A stretch of 34,209 nucleotides of DNA from a virus. Positions 1-7,774 of the stretch are shown one piece after another. The stretch covers positions 1 to 34,209 of the IMG/VR virus record IMGVR_UViG_3300013099_000007. The stretch is one strand, 5' to 3'. A program made the position numbers and the translations under genes. The notes under the pieces were generated by a model. That model did not search any database. It had not been told where the DNA came from and saw only the letters and a list, made by a program, of their open reading frames with translations. Each line of letters starts with the position of its first letter. Within the stretch, counting starts at the first letter, position 1.

Positions 1-121
1 AGTTGCAGTTCTAGTTAGAACGCTTTCATGCCATGAAAATCCTAATCCAAAATCATCAACATATTTCTTAGTGATAAGTTCATTATCATTTGTAAAAGAA
101 AATCCTGTAGAATAACTCTGA
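1..121. repeat. 121-bp terminal direct repeat, left copy
   Basis: Bases 1-121 are identical to 34089-34209. The fibre gene that enters the window here continues in frame at 34088, so the repeat joins the two ends of one circular or circularly permuted sequence. It is either the overlap left by the assembler on closing a circle or a short true terminal repeat. The sequence alone cannot separate these two possibilities. Confidence 0.95.
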
Positions 122-378
122 ATACCTGTGTAATCTCGTGTTCCATCTAAAAGTGGAAACGCTGTATGAACTACAGAAGCTGCTGCCCCACTAGTTCCAT
201 CATGACTCACGCTTGAAGCGTCAACCATTGAACTATCAATTAATCCTGACGCATTTAATAAAATCGGTTTTCCGCTATCCCCTGCGCCTGCGCTTGTACT
301 AATAAATTCAGTTGATCCGTAACCATATTTCTCTTCATATGCGCCCGAACTCTCAACAACTAAAAACTTTTCTGTCAT
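1..378 (-). CDS. DUF2793-type tail/head fibre protein, N-terminal part (gene continues across the genome join)
   Basis: First 126 codons of a gene that continues at 34088 and stops at 33102; joined through the repeat it is 1365 nt, 454 aa, with no stop or frame change. The ATG at 378 has an AAGGAGG site four to five bases upstream, inside the end of the preceding gene. This part has a short-residue-rich stretch with 'LITKKYVDD', a phrase common in phage fibre proteins, followed by 'GFSWHESVLTRTAT', which leads directly into the DUF2793 domain encoded at the other end of the window. It is inferred to be a virion appendage protein. The gene is complete in the circular genome and split here only by where the sequence was cut. 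Confidence 0.85.
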   Translation of the reverse strand, partial: MTEKFLVVESSGAYEEKYGYGSTEFISTSAGAGDSGKPILLNASGLIDSSMVDASSVSHDGTSGAAASVVHTAFPLLDGTRDYTGIQSYSTGFSFTNDNELITKKYVDDFGLGFSWHESVLTRTAT

Positions 379-687
379 TTAATCCTCCTTGATAATTTCA
401 CCTGTTTCAGGATTAAATGACCATTTGCCATCAATCCCACATAGGTCTGATAAATTTTTCATATATGCAGTGTGAGCTTTTATCCTCGCCTCTGTATCAC
501 TGCTCTTCTTTTCTATTCTCTTGTTTAAGTCATTCATGCTCAATTGGTAGCTAAGTTGTAGGTTTTTTGCTTCAAGCTGAATATATTTTAACTCTAGTTT
601 CTCCATACTTATTGTAGCATGGTGTTTGTCTATTCTCTGTAGCTCTTTATCGGTTAAACTTGTTTTCTTTTTCTTCCTAGCTGCCAT
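379..687 (-). CDS. Small basic coiled-coil protein, probable virion or assembly protein
   Basis: 102 aa. The N-terminus is lysine-rich (MAARKKKK), followed by a heptad-like helical stretch of roughly residues 12-75, and it ends with 'GKWSFNPETGEI', a tail seen in small phage proteins of unknown role. The stop TAA is directly followed by the ATG of the DUF2793 fibre gene, and its own ATG overlaps the gene before it, so it is translated as part of the capsid-to-fibre string. A trimeric coiled-coil adaptor or fibre-assembly factor is possible from position and composition. There is no recognisable enzyme motif. Confidence 0.7.
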   Translation of the reverse strand: MAARKKKKTSLTDKELQRIDKHHATISMEKLELKYIQLEAKNLQLSYQLSMNDLNKRIEKKSSDTEARIKAHTAYMKNLSDLCGIDGKWSFNPETGEIIKED

Positions 688-1091
688 TATAACCTCACAG
701 TTCTTTGTCCTTTAAGGACGACCATATTACCTGAGTCGAAGGGTTGACCTACTTTTAGCATTATACTTCCAGTAGCACTTGGAGGAGTTGCCGTTATCTC
801 CCCTGCAATTGAATCGCTAAGGAAATATTCTTTAGATTCATCAAGCCCACTAAATATATCGCCGTCTGTAGTTCCCTGAACTCTTATATTACATTTATTT
901 AATGATAGCTTGCTTTCAACAATTCCTATCATGTTTGAATTGGCAAGAGAGTCGGCTTGGGCGTTTACGGCTACCCCCGATATCAGCACCACCACTGCAC
1001 CTTCATAAACACTAGAGTTACAATCAACATTCGTTAATACTACACGAGCGTCTACAAATTCTGGGTCAAAATGTGATCCTACTATTCCCAT
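687..1091 (-). CDS. Small structural protein, possible capsid decoration
   Basis: 134 aa, beta-rich, with no charged clusters and no helical segment. The C-terminal half ('KEYFLSDSIAGEIT' followed by 'TPPSATGS') resembles the repeated modules that occur in phage fibre and decoration proteins. The DUF2793 fibre protein has a similar stretch ('GVTKGDLLYISANDT'), suggesting a shared fold. The ATG at 1089-1091 overlaps the stop of the preceding gene (TAATG). Position just after the capsid gene suggests a decoration or head-fibre anchoring role; that is inference. Confidence 0.65.
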   Translation of the reverse strand: MGIVGSHFDPEFVDARVVLTNVDCNSSVYEGAVVVLISGVAVNAQADSLANSNMIGIVESKLSLNKCNIRVQGTTDGDIFSGLDESKEYFLSDSIAGEITATPPSATGSIMLKVGQPFDSGNMVVLKGQRTVRL

Positions 1092-1468
1092 TAGCTTAAC
1101 TCTTCTACTGCTATTTCGGGAGTACCACTCGCAGATTTAGCATATATAACTATAGTTTCTGAAATGTCATAATATCGTTCCCCACTCGTAGGGATTATTA
1201 ATCCTACATAACCAGAAACACTGTTGTCATAATTTATTTTAATTTCTATACCTGATCTATTCTGTATTGTAAGAGCGTTTCTACTGGCAAGGGGAGATAA
1301 TGGTAATGCCGTCCAAGTAGAATCATTTAAAGTAACCATGGTTATCTCACCACCGTTCTTTAATCCACTAAAAGTAAACTCTCCTGTAGCGGTTGTTCGG
1401 ACGACTGTTTCACCATCATCGTTTGTGGTAAACTTATCTTTTTCTAAATCAAAACGTGTCTTACCCAT
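1091..1468 (-). CDS. Small virion-type beta protein of unknown function
   Basis: 125 aa from ATG 1468. Another in-frame ATG at 1477 gives 128 aa, but the AAGGA site sits right against it and is well spaced (8 nt) for 1468. The core reads 'STWTALPLSPLASRNALTIQNRSG' in two parts either side of residue 55, then 'GYVGL', 'GERYYDIS' and a C-terminal 'EIAVEELS'. This is a pattern I associate with small structural proteins encoded near phage capsid or fibre genes. The start overlaps the stop of the 57-aa gene, so the two are translationally coupled. Likely a single beta-barrel decoration or adaptor domain. Confidence 0.65.
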   Translation of the reverse strand: MGKTRFDLEKDKFTTNDDGETVVRTTATGEFTFSGLKNGGEITMVTLNDSTWTALPLSPLASRNALTIQNRSGIEIKINYDNSVSGYVGLIIPTSGERYYDISETIVIYAKSASGTPEIAVEELS

Positions 1469-1634
1469 GTAGCACATCCTTGAAATACCAAGCTACCCAC
1501 TCGTTCCCATCTTTCTGTATATCAAAGAACTTATGATGAGCGTTTTGCTTAAGGTTTATTTCTAGCATTTTACGAACTAGATCTTTCTTTGTCGATGCTG
1601 TAATGAAAATAGGTACTAAAGTAGGTTTTTCCAT
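1461..1634 (-). CDS. 57-aa hypothetical protein between capsid and decoration-like genes
   Basis: Reads from ATG 1634 to TAA at 1461-1463, 57 aa, beginning MEKPTLVPIF and ending 'FFDIQKDGNEWVAWYFKDVLHG' (split by me at residue 36). The aromatic-rich C-terminal half looks like a folded small alpha/beta unit. The end overlaps the next gene's start by 8 bases. There is no good ribosome binding site directly upstream of ATG. An AAGGAGG lies about 29 bases away in the 5' side of a hairpin. Function unknown; no domain recognised. Confidence 0.6.
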   Translation of the reverse strand: MEKPTLVPIFITASTKKDLVRKMLEINLKQNAHHKFFDIQKDGNEWVAWYFKDVLHG

Positions 1635-1644
1635 AAACTATAAA

Positions 1645-1664
1645 GGGGCCAGTAAACTAGCCCC
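1645..1664 (-). terminator. Hairpin downstream of the major capsid gene (weak terminator or attenuator)
   Basis: On the minus strand GGGGCTAG pairs with CTGGCCCC around a TTTA loop, eight pairs with one T-G wobble. It is followed by TTTATAGTTT rather than a strong T-run. It begins about 20 bases after the capsid stop. Partial terminators are common after capsid genes because they keep capsid mRNA more abundant than downstream mRNA. The AAGGAGG just before the stem could also be affected by folding. Confidence 0.5.
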
Positions 1665-1684
1665 CTCCTTATTTAAAAGGTTAA

Positions 1685-2542
1685 TTAAGCGTGTGGCTCA
1701 ACTAATACTTGTCTTACTCCTGAATCAAGACCACCAAGAGCACCAGCAATGAAGTCTAGTGAATATCTTGTAGCTAAATTAGCTAAGTCTTTTTGCTCGT
1801 CAATTACAATACCTTGAGCGAAGGCGAATCCAACTGCTGATGGATGCCAACCTATGACTGAATCGGCCTCAAACGAATTTGAAACTACGACTTTTAATCC
1901 GTAAATTTTTCCAATAACCCCATTTTGAATCGCTTCGCTGCTTCCATATTTCGAAGAATCAATAAAGTTATCAATTGCTAACATCTCTTTTTCTTTAGCA
2001 GGATGGATACCCATGTAACACTCATTAATGTCAATGTTTTGAGCTTGAAGTAATGCTCTAATGTTTAAAACATCAGCTAATTCAAGATCGTTATTAGTCC
2101 CATCATTGAAATCGATAACATGGTCTGGAGTAGCTGTAGAAGGCCCTCCAAGTAATTGAGCTGCAATTAAAGCGTCAACCGCTAGTGCCATATCTTTTCC
2201 TGCTTTCATAAGCATATCAGAAAGAACTGCTGGAGCAGCTTGTCTTTTAGCAAATTTCTCTACTAAAAACTGAACAACTTTATGGTCAGTTAAAGGGATT
2301 GTATCTGCTGCGTAAGTTACTATTTGAGAATCAACTGCTGTATTTTCAGCTTTGTCACCTACTGTAAAACCACCACTTCTAGGTAAGGAAAGAGACTTAT
2401 CTCCCTCTGATACCAATCCTGAATAATCAGTGATTAGAGGTAATAGTTTTGCTTGTTGTACTAAATAAGACTGTACCAGTGTAGCAATCTTAGCGTTTGA
2501 AACGGCGGTAGACTCTGTACTACCAAATAATGCGTCTGCCAT
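1685..2542 (-). CDS. Major capsid protein
   Basis: 285 aa, preceded by AGGAG six bases before ATG. It follows the scaffold gene by 12 bases, the standard order scaffold-then-capsid. Features seen: a helical N-terminus ('VSNAKIATLVQSYL'), then 'GDKSLSLPRSGGFTVGDK', a strand-rich segment 'TIPLTDHKVVQFLVEKFA' and a long helix 'DMLMKAGKDMALAVDALIAA', with 'GKIYGLKVVVSNSF' near residue 210 and a C-terminal 'SGVRQVLV'. The HK97-fold P-domain/E-loop order fits this pattern; no propeptide is evident because a separate scaffold exists. Assigned from position, length and these motifs, without a direct family search. Confidence 0.85.
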   Translation of the reverse strand: MADALFGSTESTAVSNAKIATLVQSYLVQQAKLLPLITDYSGLVSEGDKSLSLPRSGGFTVGDKAENTAVDSQIVTYAADTIPLTDHKVVQFLVEKFAKRQAAPAVLSDMLMKAGKDMALAVDALIAAQLLGGPSTATPDHVIDFNDGTNNDLELADVLNIRALLQAQNIDINECYMGIHPAKEKEMLAIDNFIDSSKYGSSEAIQNGVIGKIYGLKVVVSNSFEADSVIGWHPSAVGFAFAQGIVIDEQKDLANLATRYSLDFIAGALGGLDSGVRQVLVEPHA

Positions 2543-2554
2543 TTTAGACTCCTA

Positions 2555-3154
2555 TTAATTAAATTGTTTAGCAAGTTCATCTTTTAATGCGCTTGCGATT
2601 TCATTTTTGTTAGTTGGAGTTGTTGTCATATTACCAGTGGCTTGAGGAGCATCAGCAGGAAGAGACTTAGAAACTTTAGGGGTATAGAGTTTCGGATGTT
2701 CCTTCTTAAACTGGTTAGCAACCTGTTCAACACTAGAGGTGTCAACTACTCCGGTTTCTTGGTCTATCATAATCTCATCTACATTTACATAATCGTAGTA
2801 GCTGGGATGATCTACCGTTCCACCTAATTGGTCTCTAAAAGAGGTCAGTTTAACAGCTTTATTAACAGAGTCTTTGTATCCAAGGATCTCTGATTCAAGC
2901 TCTTTAACTTTAGTCTCGCTTCGACCTGCCATCTCTTGCCACTTGCCTTGCTCTTTAAGTTTAACCTCTTCGGCTTCTTCATTAGCATTTACAAGATCGG
3001 CTACCCGTTGCTCCAAACCACGCATTTTCTCTTGATCCGACTTTCGTTGTCCCAAAAGTTTTTTGTGTGTATCATAAGCAATAGTTTCTGGCTTGTTTAC
3101 TGATTCGTCTCGAACGAGTTCAGGTGTGTTACTAACACTGGGTTTTTCAATCAT
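2555..3154 (-). CDS. Capsid scaffolding protein
   Basis: 199 aa, highly charged and mostly helical, with a long coiled-coil region of about residues 30-100 ('HKKLLGQRKSDQEKMRGLEQ' onward) and a lysine-rich C-terminal helix (after 'NKNEIASALKDELAK') typical of the capsid-binding end of scaffolds. A region 'VDHPSYYDYVNVDEI' around 115-128 matches the domain seen in scaffolds of the SPP1/phi29-like kind. It precedes the capsid gene. AGGAG is well spaced before ATG 3154. No protease signature is seen, so it is probably removed or recycled rather than cut by a phage protease encoded here. Confidence 0.85.
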   Translation of the reverse strand: MIEKPSVSNTPELVRDESVNKPETIAYDTHKKLLGQRKSDQEKMRGLEQRVADLVNANEEAEEVKLKEQGKWQEMAGRSETKVKELESEILGYKDSVNKAVKLTSFRDQLGGTVDHPSYYDYVNVDEIMIDQETGVVDTSSVEQVANQFKKEHPKLYTPKVSKSLPADAPQATGNMTTTPTNKNEIASALKDELAKQFN

Positions 3155-3190
3155 TTTTATTCTCTCCTATTTTTATGTTATTTGCAATAG

Positions 3191-3664
3191 CTAAAATTTC
3201 TTTACAAATTTATTAACCATCGCTCTTACTAAATTAACCACTTTTTTATATTCTTTTCTTGATAAATGAAAAAAAGGTCTGTCCATCTTCTCATGATAGG
3301 CAATCATATCGTTGTTCGACACCCCATCTCTACGACCCTCTTTCATGTAGATAACTATTTTACCATTCTTGGTAGTCCCCGACATGGCATCTGTCATTTT
3401 ACCTGTGGCGGTTAGGTTACTTCTTGTAGCACTCTCCCCTTCCAATAATTTACCTTCCTTCTTTTGTCTTTTTCTTGCCTCTACAGTTGAATCTTCTAAC
3501 CTTCTAAATTTATATCTCGCCCCTTTAGACTTGCTAACACCAAAACCTTTCCTCACTCTAACTCTCATCATAGTAGCAAGCTCTTTAGCTATAGGTTTAA
3601 GCCGCTGACTAGAGGTCACTTTATTAATAATTCTTCTATTTATTTTGTCACTAAACTTCACCAT
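3191..3664 (-). CDS. Phage morphogenesis/neck-type protein (HK97 gp10-like or virion morphogenesis family)
   Basis: 157 aa, strongly basic. It has an N-terminal helical region with many lysines and arginines, 'KLLEGESATRSNLTATGKMTDAM' (written across residues 73-95) and 'IAYHEKMDRPFFHLS' near 122-136. The 'LTATG.M' and 'RPFFHLS' elements are what one sees in phage virion morphogenesis and gp10-type minor proteins, where the second closes the fold. It overlaps the preceding gene by 14 bases and lies between portal and scaffold. It could be a minor head protein or a neck protein. Confidence in the family is moderate, in a virion role higher. Confidence 0.65.
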   Translation of the reverse strand: MVKFSDKINRRIINKVTSSQRLKPIAKELATMMRVRVRKGFGVSKSKGARYKFRRLEDSTVEARKRQKKEGKLLEGESATRSNLTATGKMTDAMSGTTKNGKIVIYMKEGRRDGVSNNDMIAYHEKMDRPFFHLSRKEYKKVVNLVRAMVNKFVKKF

Positions 3665-4229
3665 AAACTTCCTCTAACGCTTTCTTAGTCGTTAGTTCCG
3701 CACTAGTAAGAGCTTCGCCCGCTTTTTCTTTTGCTACAAAGTTAGATAGTTTGCTTATATCAACTGACTTTTTTCGTTTCTCTTCGTCTTCTAATGGATA
3801 ATTCTTGAGTATTTTATTTAGTTCTGTGCCATTAATGCCTAAAAAATCTCTAGCCTTGTTACTATTCGCCGTCTTGCTGCCATAAGTCCCTCTTATATTG
3901 CCATCGGCTTTAGCATTTTCTTCTGAACCTTTTTTGTATCCAATCTCAATAGACCTATCTTTTATTTTAGTGTACTCACCTAAAGCAAATAACATATCAC
4001 CACTTAGATTAAGGTTGGCGGCTTGACCTCGCCTTTTGCCAGCGGCTTGAGCTTCTGGAGTTTTAGCATAGGACTTAGAGTAGCCCTTCATGCGTTTGCC
4101 TTCTTTATCTTTTCGCTGTTTAGTACGTTTAACAATATAGTCGATCACATCTTGAGCAATCGACTTTTTTTCGTTATCGCTATACTTTGAGCTTATCTGG
4201 AATGATGTTTTCTGATGTTTCGCTGGCAA
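3651..4229 (-). CDS. Phage virion morphogenesis-like minor head protein
   Basis: 192 aa. The reading frame has no early ATG; the only suitable start is a TTG at 4229 with a GGTGG site six bases upstream, inside the end of the portal gene (50-base overlap). The central part reads 'MKGYSKSYAKTPEAQAAG', then 'LNLSGDMLFALGEY' and 'DRSIEIGYKKG', and later 'ARDFLGING': the order 'YS.sYa ... LtGdML ... I.IG ... FLGi' is that of Mu gpG-like virion morphogenesis proteins. It is paired with the following 157-aa gene, which looks like a shorter relative. Probable role in head completion or tail joining. Confidence 0.65.
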   Translation of the reverse strand: MPAKHQKTSFQISSKYSDNEKKSIAQDVIDYIVKRTKQRKDKEGKRMKGYSKSYAKTPEAQAAGKRRGQAANLNLSGDMLFALGEYTKIKDRSIEIGYKKGSEENAKADGNIRGTYGSKTANSNKARDFLGINGTELNKILKNYPLEDEEKRKKSVDISKLSNFVAKEKAGEALTSAELTTKKALEEVYGEV

Positions 4230-5559
4230 ATCCTTCCACCTTTATAGTTTCTTCTTCGTTAATTTCTTCTAACAATTTCTCTATTTCTTCTTGAGATTTA
4301 TTAGGATAAATTTCTCTCATAGCTAGCTCTTTGGTTATTAACCCTATAGCTAATAATTCCTTGTTACGATTAACTATATCCATTTGAGACTCAATAGGCT
4401 TTGGACTTGCAAAGGTAATAGAAGGCTCAAACGTATCTGTAAAACGTCTCCTGTCTTCTACTAACCCTGCGTCTGCCCAATAATTATGAAGGACTTTAAT
4501 TCTGTCCCATAGATCCTTCTCAACGCTAGTAAAATAAACTATTTGTTCTTTTCTATCGTCAGTAGTATCTATGTTTTTAATTTGAAGGGCAACTCCACTA
4601 GCGGAGGCCTCAGCACTCGCACTGTTGCCCTTTAAGTTTCTACTATTAAGAAACTTCTCTGTTGTCTGGTCTATAAGACCTAAGACTTGCTCTATATCAA
4701 CCTCTGGCTTAATCATACCTATCTCTGGTTTTTTACCATCATCACTTGTGTGGAGATCCCAGAAGGTATCAGGATTAAGTTCTAGATTTACAACATCTAA
4801 ATCAATTCCATAGATGATTGAATTGGTCTGGAATTGGATTGCATACATAAGGTTAGCTAATTTAACATTGATTATAATCCCAAACTGTAAAAGGTCTTTG
4901 TCTGGGTAAGGGGTTAAAAGATGTCTAGATTTATTAACATATGTTTGCGGTAATATACCATAAGGGTTTTCACCTTCATTCTCTTGCATATACTCAGACA
5001 AGATGTTGCCATTTCCATCCATAGCAACAAACTCTGTTGCAGTATAAACAAAGTATATATTTACATCGTTTTTTCTACCCATAAGTTTAACAAATATATC
5101 CATCTTAGTTGGATTAACAATATCTGTTGAGTATGGGATGAATTGGTGCGGTGGGATTACTCTTAGTCTCGGTTTACTATCATCAAGATAAGGCTCAATC
5201 GCTGTGCTTTTCATCGCATTATAGAACTTATTAGCGTCACTCATAGCACTATCAAAGCCCATCTCGGTAATATAGTAATCCATCAACTCTTGATCTGTTG
5301 AATTGTCAGTTGTTCTTACTACAGGAGTAGAATAAATCTTAGATAGTTTGCTAACCATCTGAGAAATAACATTAATAGGAGCTATCTGTTTCCTTGCTAT
5401 TTTATAAGCACGATCAGAGACATATGAATCTCTTAGAGCAACATCAACCTTGTTATATAGTTGCCCCTCTAAAATATCAAAAATGTTCTTATTGACTGTG
5501 GTAGATTCTTCATTCTGTTTAATTTGTTCTACTAACTCTGATACGTTAATTGTTGTCAT
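4180..5559 (-). CDS. Portal protein
   Basis: 459 aa, in the size range of SPP1-like portals. It follows the large terminase by 12 bases and has an AAGGGG site before ATG 5559. Seen features: an N-terminal helical part, 'PYLDDSKPRLRVIPPHQFIP' near residue 125 (wing beta-layer), 'ASASGVALQIKNI' near 315-328, a signature region of the crown/stem transition, then a long stem helix and 'KELAMREIYPNKSQEEI' close to a glutamate-rich C-terminus. Forms the dodecameric DNA channel at one capsid vertex and docks the terminase. High confidence from position plus these motifs. Confidence 0.9.
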   Translation of the reverse strand: MTTINVSELVEQIKQNEESTTVNKNIFDILEGQLYNKVDVALRDSYVSDRAYKIARKQIAPINVISQMVSKLSKIYSTPVVRTTDNSTDQELMDYYITEMGFDSAMSDANKFYNAMKSTAIEPYLDDSKPRLRVIPPHQFIPYSTDIVNPTKMDIFVKLMGRKNDVNIYFVYTATEFVAMDGNGNILSEYMQENEGENPYGILPQTYVNKSRHLLTPYPDKDLLQFGIIINVKLANLMYAIQFQTNSIIYGIDLDVVNLELNPDTFWDLHTSDDGKKPEIGMIKPEVDIEQVLGLIDQTTEKFLNSRNLKGNSASAEASASGVALQIKNIDTTDDRKEQIVYFTSVEKDLWDRIKVLHNYWADAGLVEDRRRFTDTFEPSITFASPKPIESQMDIVNRNKELLAIGLITKELAMREIYPNKSQEEIEKLLEEINEEETIKVEGFASETSENIIPDKLKV

Positions 5560-5571
5560 ATAACCCCTTCC

Positions 5572-6807
5572 CTAAAGTTGTATATTACTAGTTGCTCTCC
5601 GCTTTGGTCTAATTGGTAGCCAATACCATACTCCATATGTATAAGCGTCACTAGCATGAGACAGGTCAATTGTTTTTTCAACCTCCTTGCCGTCTTCTTT
5701 CCATGCTAATAACTCTAAGTCTTTTATTAATGTTTTGCAAGAGGGATCGATTACTAGCTTTTTATGATAAAGATTTGAATTAGCAGCGATTATTCTTTGA
5801 TAAACAGGAGGGTTTCTAACCTTTTGAGTTGACCCAAACCCTAACACCTCTTTAAATATTTCGTAGTTGGTCTTTGTAGCAGCAACATCCCTTTTGTTAT
5901 TACCTGCACTATCACCGCATACAATTACATGGCGGTCATTAGCATACTTTGCCTTGATCTGCTCTGCCATTTTACGAGTACCTTCATACTTTAAATGTTC
6001 CTCTCCAATCGCATATACCATACCATCCCTCTCAAACATATAAACACCACAGTAATTTGCGATGTTATAATCAGTGAAAAAGAATAGTTGATCTTTGTCA
6101 GTTAGCTTATCCCTGCAAGGAGCAACGTGTTTCTCTCTGCTAAACTCATTATAAACACACCCTACATTTAACTGTAATCGCTTGCCTAAAACCTCTTGTT
6201 CAAACAGTCTTGGAGAGTATGAACTTCTCAGGTCTTCTACATACTCGGTTGAAAGAGTTGGATTATCGTATGTTGTTGCTACTATCACCTTTCTAGTTTC
6301 GTTTTTATTTTTGAAAAAGTCTTCCCATATATGGTTATACCCTTTAGGTGATGACGTTACTCTCATTAATTCGGGAGCTATTCTAAGTCTCCCCTTTAAA
6401 GTACTCCATGCTTCCTCTTTATAATAGTCGGCCTCATCGGCATAGATAAAGGATGCATTAATTCCTCTAAAAGAACTATCGAAGTTATTAGCACCCCTAC
6501 AATAAATTTGAGTACCGTTAAAAAACTTTATATCGTTATTAGATTTATTCCAAATATAATGGACACCCTCTTGCATCTCTAACAGTTTTAACACCTTCTC
6601 GACTTCGGATAATGTTGCCATTTTTAATTGCGGAAAATCTCTTGCTACAATAAGGGCCTTAACATTTTTATACTTAAGTGCCATAAGGACTACCCAGAGG
6701 GCACCTACGAAACTTTTGCCTGCCCCTATCCCTGATTGTAGTAAAACGGATCTTTCTTTTGCCTGTAAAAACTCTATTTGTTTTGGAAACAATCTAATGT
6801 CTACCAT
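5572..6807 (-). CDS. terL: Terminase large subunit
   Basis: 411 aa DNA-packaging motor. ATPase domain: Walker A SGIGAGKS at 25-32, Walker B 'FIYADEAD' at 120-127 with catalytic Glu, coupling motif 'TSSPKG' at 151-156. RNase H-like nuclease domain: acidic residues in 'FFFTDYN' (D246), 'VIVCGDSAG' (D299) and 'SHASDAYTYG' (D387). All core residues are present. The ATG overlaps the small terminase stop (TAATG), so the two are co-translated. It translocates DNA through the portal and cuts the concatemer. Circular permutation of the assembly would suit headful packaging, but the cut mode cannot be read directly. Confidence 0.95.
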   Translation of the reverse strand: MVDIRLFPKQIEFLQAKERSVLLQSGIGAGKSFVGALWVVLMALKYKNVKALIVARDFPQLKMATLSEVEKVLKLLEMQEGVHYIWNKSNNDIKFFNGTQIYCRGANNFDSSFRGINASFIYADEADYYKEEAWSTLKGRLRIAPELMRVTSSPKGYNHIWEDFFKNKNETRKVIVATTYDNPTLSTEYVEDLRSSYSPRLFEQEVLGKRLQLNVGCVYNEFSREKHVAPCRDKLTDKDQLFFFTDYNIANYCGVYMFERDGMVYAIGEEHLKYEGTRKMAEQIKAKYANDRHVIVCGDSAGNNKRDVAATKTNYEIFKEVLGFGSTQKVRNPPVYQRIIAANSNLYHKKLVIDPSCKTLIKDLELLAWKEDGKEVEKTIDLSHASDAYTYGVWYWLPIRPKRRATSNIQL

Positions 6808-7163
6808 TAAATATCATCCCATCCTTTAATATTAATATTAATTGCAGCTATCTCTAGACGCTCCTCTCTACGATCAGTCCAACCAAAGCGATTCTTCATG
6901 TTAAATGTCCATGTTGCAGACGGCCCTTTAAATTTACCTATTACTTGTCCTTTGCCAAGATTCTCCCAATAAAGCTGCGATCTTAACCGACCTTTCTTGT
7001 AGGACTCAGAAAAAGTAGGCTTCTCACGCTTCCATTTATGTAGGGTTTCCTCTGTGACATCGATTATAGCACCAAAAGTAACAAAGGAATTACCCTTGGT
7101 CATATGCTTAACCAACATCTCACAAAACTCATCTTTCCATTTAGTCAATCTTCCTGACGGCAT
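6807..7163 (-). CDS. terS: Terminase small subunit
   Basis: 118 aa from ATG 7163. A second in-frame ATG at 7178 would add five residues, but the GGAGG lies between the two and is correctly spaced (8 nt) only for 7163. The N-terminal half is an HTH-like DNA-binding region ('FVTFGAIIDVTEETLHKWKR' at roughly residues 29-48), followed by a helix for oligomerisation, and the C-terminus 'INIKGWDDI' is the usual segment contacting the large subunit. It recognises viral DNA and regulates the motor. Located directly before terL with a coupled start/stop. Confidence 0.85.
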   Translation of the reverse strand: MPSGRLTKWKDEFCEMLVKHMTKGNSFVTFGAIIDVTEETLHKWKREKPTFSESYKKGRLRSQLYWENLGKGQVIGKFKGPSATWTFNMKNRFGWTDRREERLEIAAININIKGWDDI

Positions 7164-7213
7164 AATCATATCCTCCATGATTTATACTTACATAAAATTT
7201 AATTATTTTCAAT

Positions 7214-7486
7214 TTAAACCGTTAAATAAACTCTTCCTAATTCTATTTTAAAATATTTTTCTGTGGTTATAAATTCAGATTCAAATCCGGTTTCCTGTTT
7301 AGAATAAATTTCAATTTTACTAATTTCTACTATTAAAGCGATTTTCTCCTGATAATGCAATTTTAAATAAGTAGGGTTTTTAGAAAATAAATTTTTATAA
7401 TAATTAGAAAAAGATCTAAACTCAGTTATTTTTTCTCCGGATACTATTTGATCGAAAAATTTCTTTTTAATTCGTAGGGTAATCAT
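7214..7486 (-). CDS. ASCH-domain (PUA-like) protein
   Basis: 90 aa. ATG 7486 has AAGGA five bases upstream and overlaps the stop of the preceding gene (ATGA); a longer TTG-started form from 7513 lacks such a site. The sequence opens 'MITLRIKKKFFDQIVSGEKI' and continues 'TEFRSFSNYYKNLF', matching the ASCH pattern 'l.ik..y...I..GeK..E.R', and then beta strands 'ALIVEISKIEIYS'. Known ASCH members belong to the PUA-like superfamily, which binds RNA or modified bases; some are small amidohydrolases acting on N4-acetylcytidine. No function is proven here. Its position next to the putative modification pair and before terS is notable. Confidence 0.7.
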   Translation of the reverse strand: MITLRIKKKFFDQIVSGEKITEFRSFSNYYKNLFSKNPTYLKLHYQEKIALIVEISKIEIYSKQETGFESEFITTEKYFKIELGRVYLTV

Positions 7487-7698
7487 TTTATTCCTTCCAA
7501 TATTTCCTGCCAATTTATTTTAGAAACGTCTATATTATCATGATCATGTCCGAAAACTGCCGTATATAATTCCCAACAATCTTCGTCTGTTTTACAGGTC
7601 AAAAGAACTTTGTATAATTCTTCTGTGTTTGTTAAATGTAAATTAGCGTTCCAAGTTGACCAATTTGACCAACCGTTATACTTTTCTTCTCTTTTCAT
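7483..7698 (-). CDS. NGWxNWxTWN-motif small protein (DUF7249-like)
   Basis: 71 aa. The N-terminus 'YNGWSNWSTWNANLHLTNTE' carries the tryptophan-rich NGW.NW.TWN...L.L.N pattern typical of a widespread family of small phage and plasmid proteins, followed by helices ending 'INWQEILEGIK'. Family function is unknown to me. AAGGGG lies eight bases before ATG. It is the first gene after the candidate promoter and 22-bp repeats and is coupled to the ASCH gene. Confidence 0.75.
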   Translation of the reverse strand: MKREEKYNGWSNWSTWNANLHLTNTEELYKVLLTCKTDEDCWELYTAVFGHDHDNIDVSKINWQEILEGIK

Positions 7699-7726
7699 TT
7701 TAATTTCCCCTTTTTGTTATAAATAC

Positions 7727-7756
7727 CTTATATCATTTAAGTTAATATCTAAACAA
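7727..7756 (-). promoter_or_regulatory. Candidate sigma70-type promoter for the NGW/ASCH pair
   Basis: Minus strand TTGTTT (7756-7751), 18-base spacer, TATAAG preceded by TGA (7732-7727), about 29 bases before ATG 7698. The gene-free gap of 120 bases before this gene supports a local promoter. AT-rich sequence gives such matches easily, so this remains a candidate. Confidence 0.4.
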
Positions 7757-7774
7757 AATAACGAGGTAAGAGCC

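Noticed and set aside
7164-7213. Promoter ahead of the small terminase gene (TTGAAA and TATAAA on the minus strand)
   Set aside because: The two boxes are 20 bases apart, too far for a confident sigma70 promoter in such AT-rich DNA.
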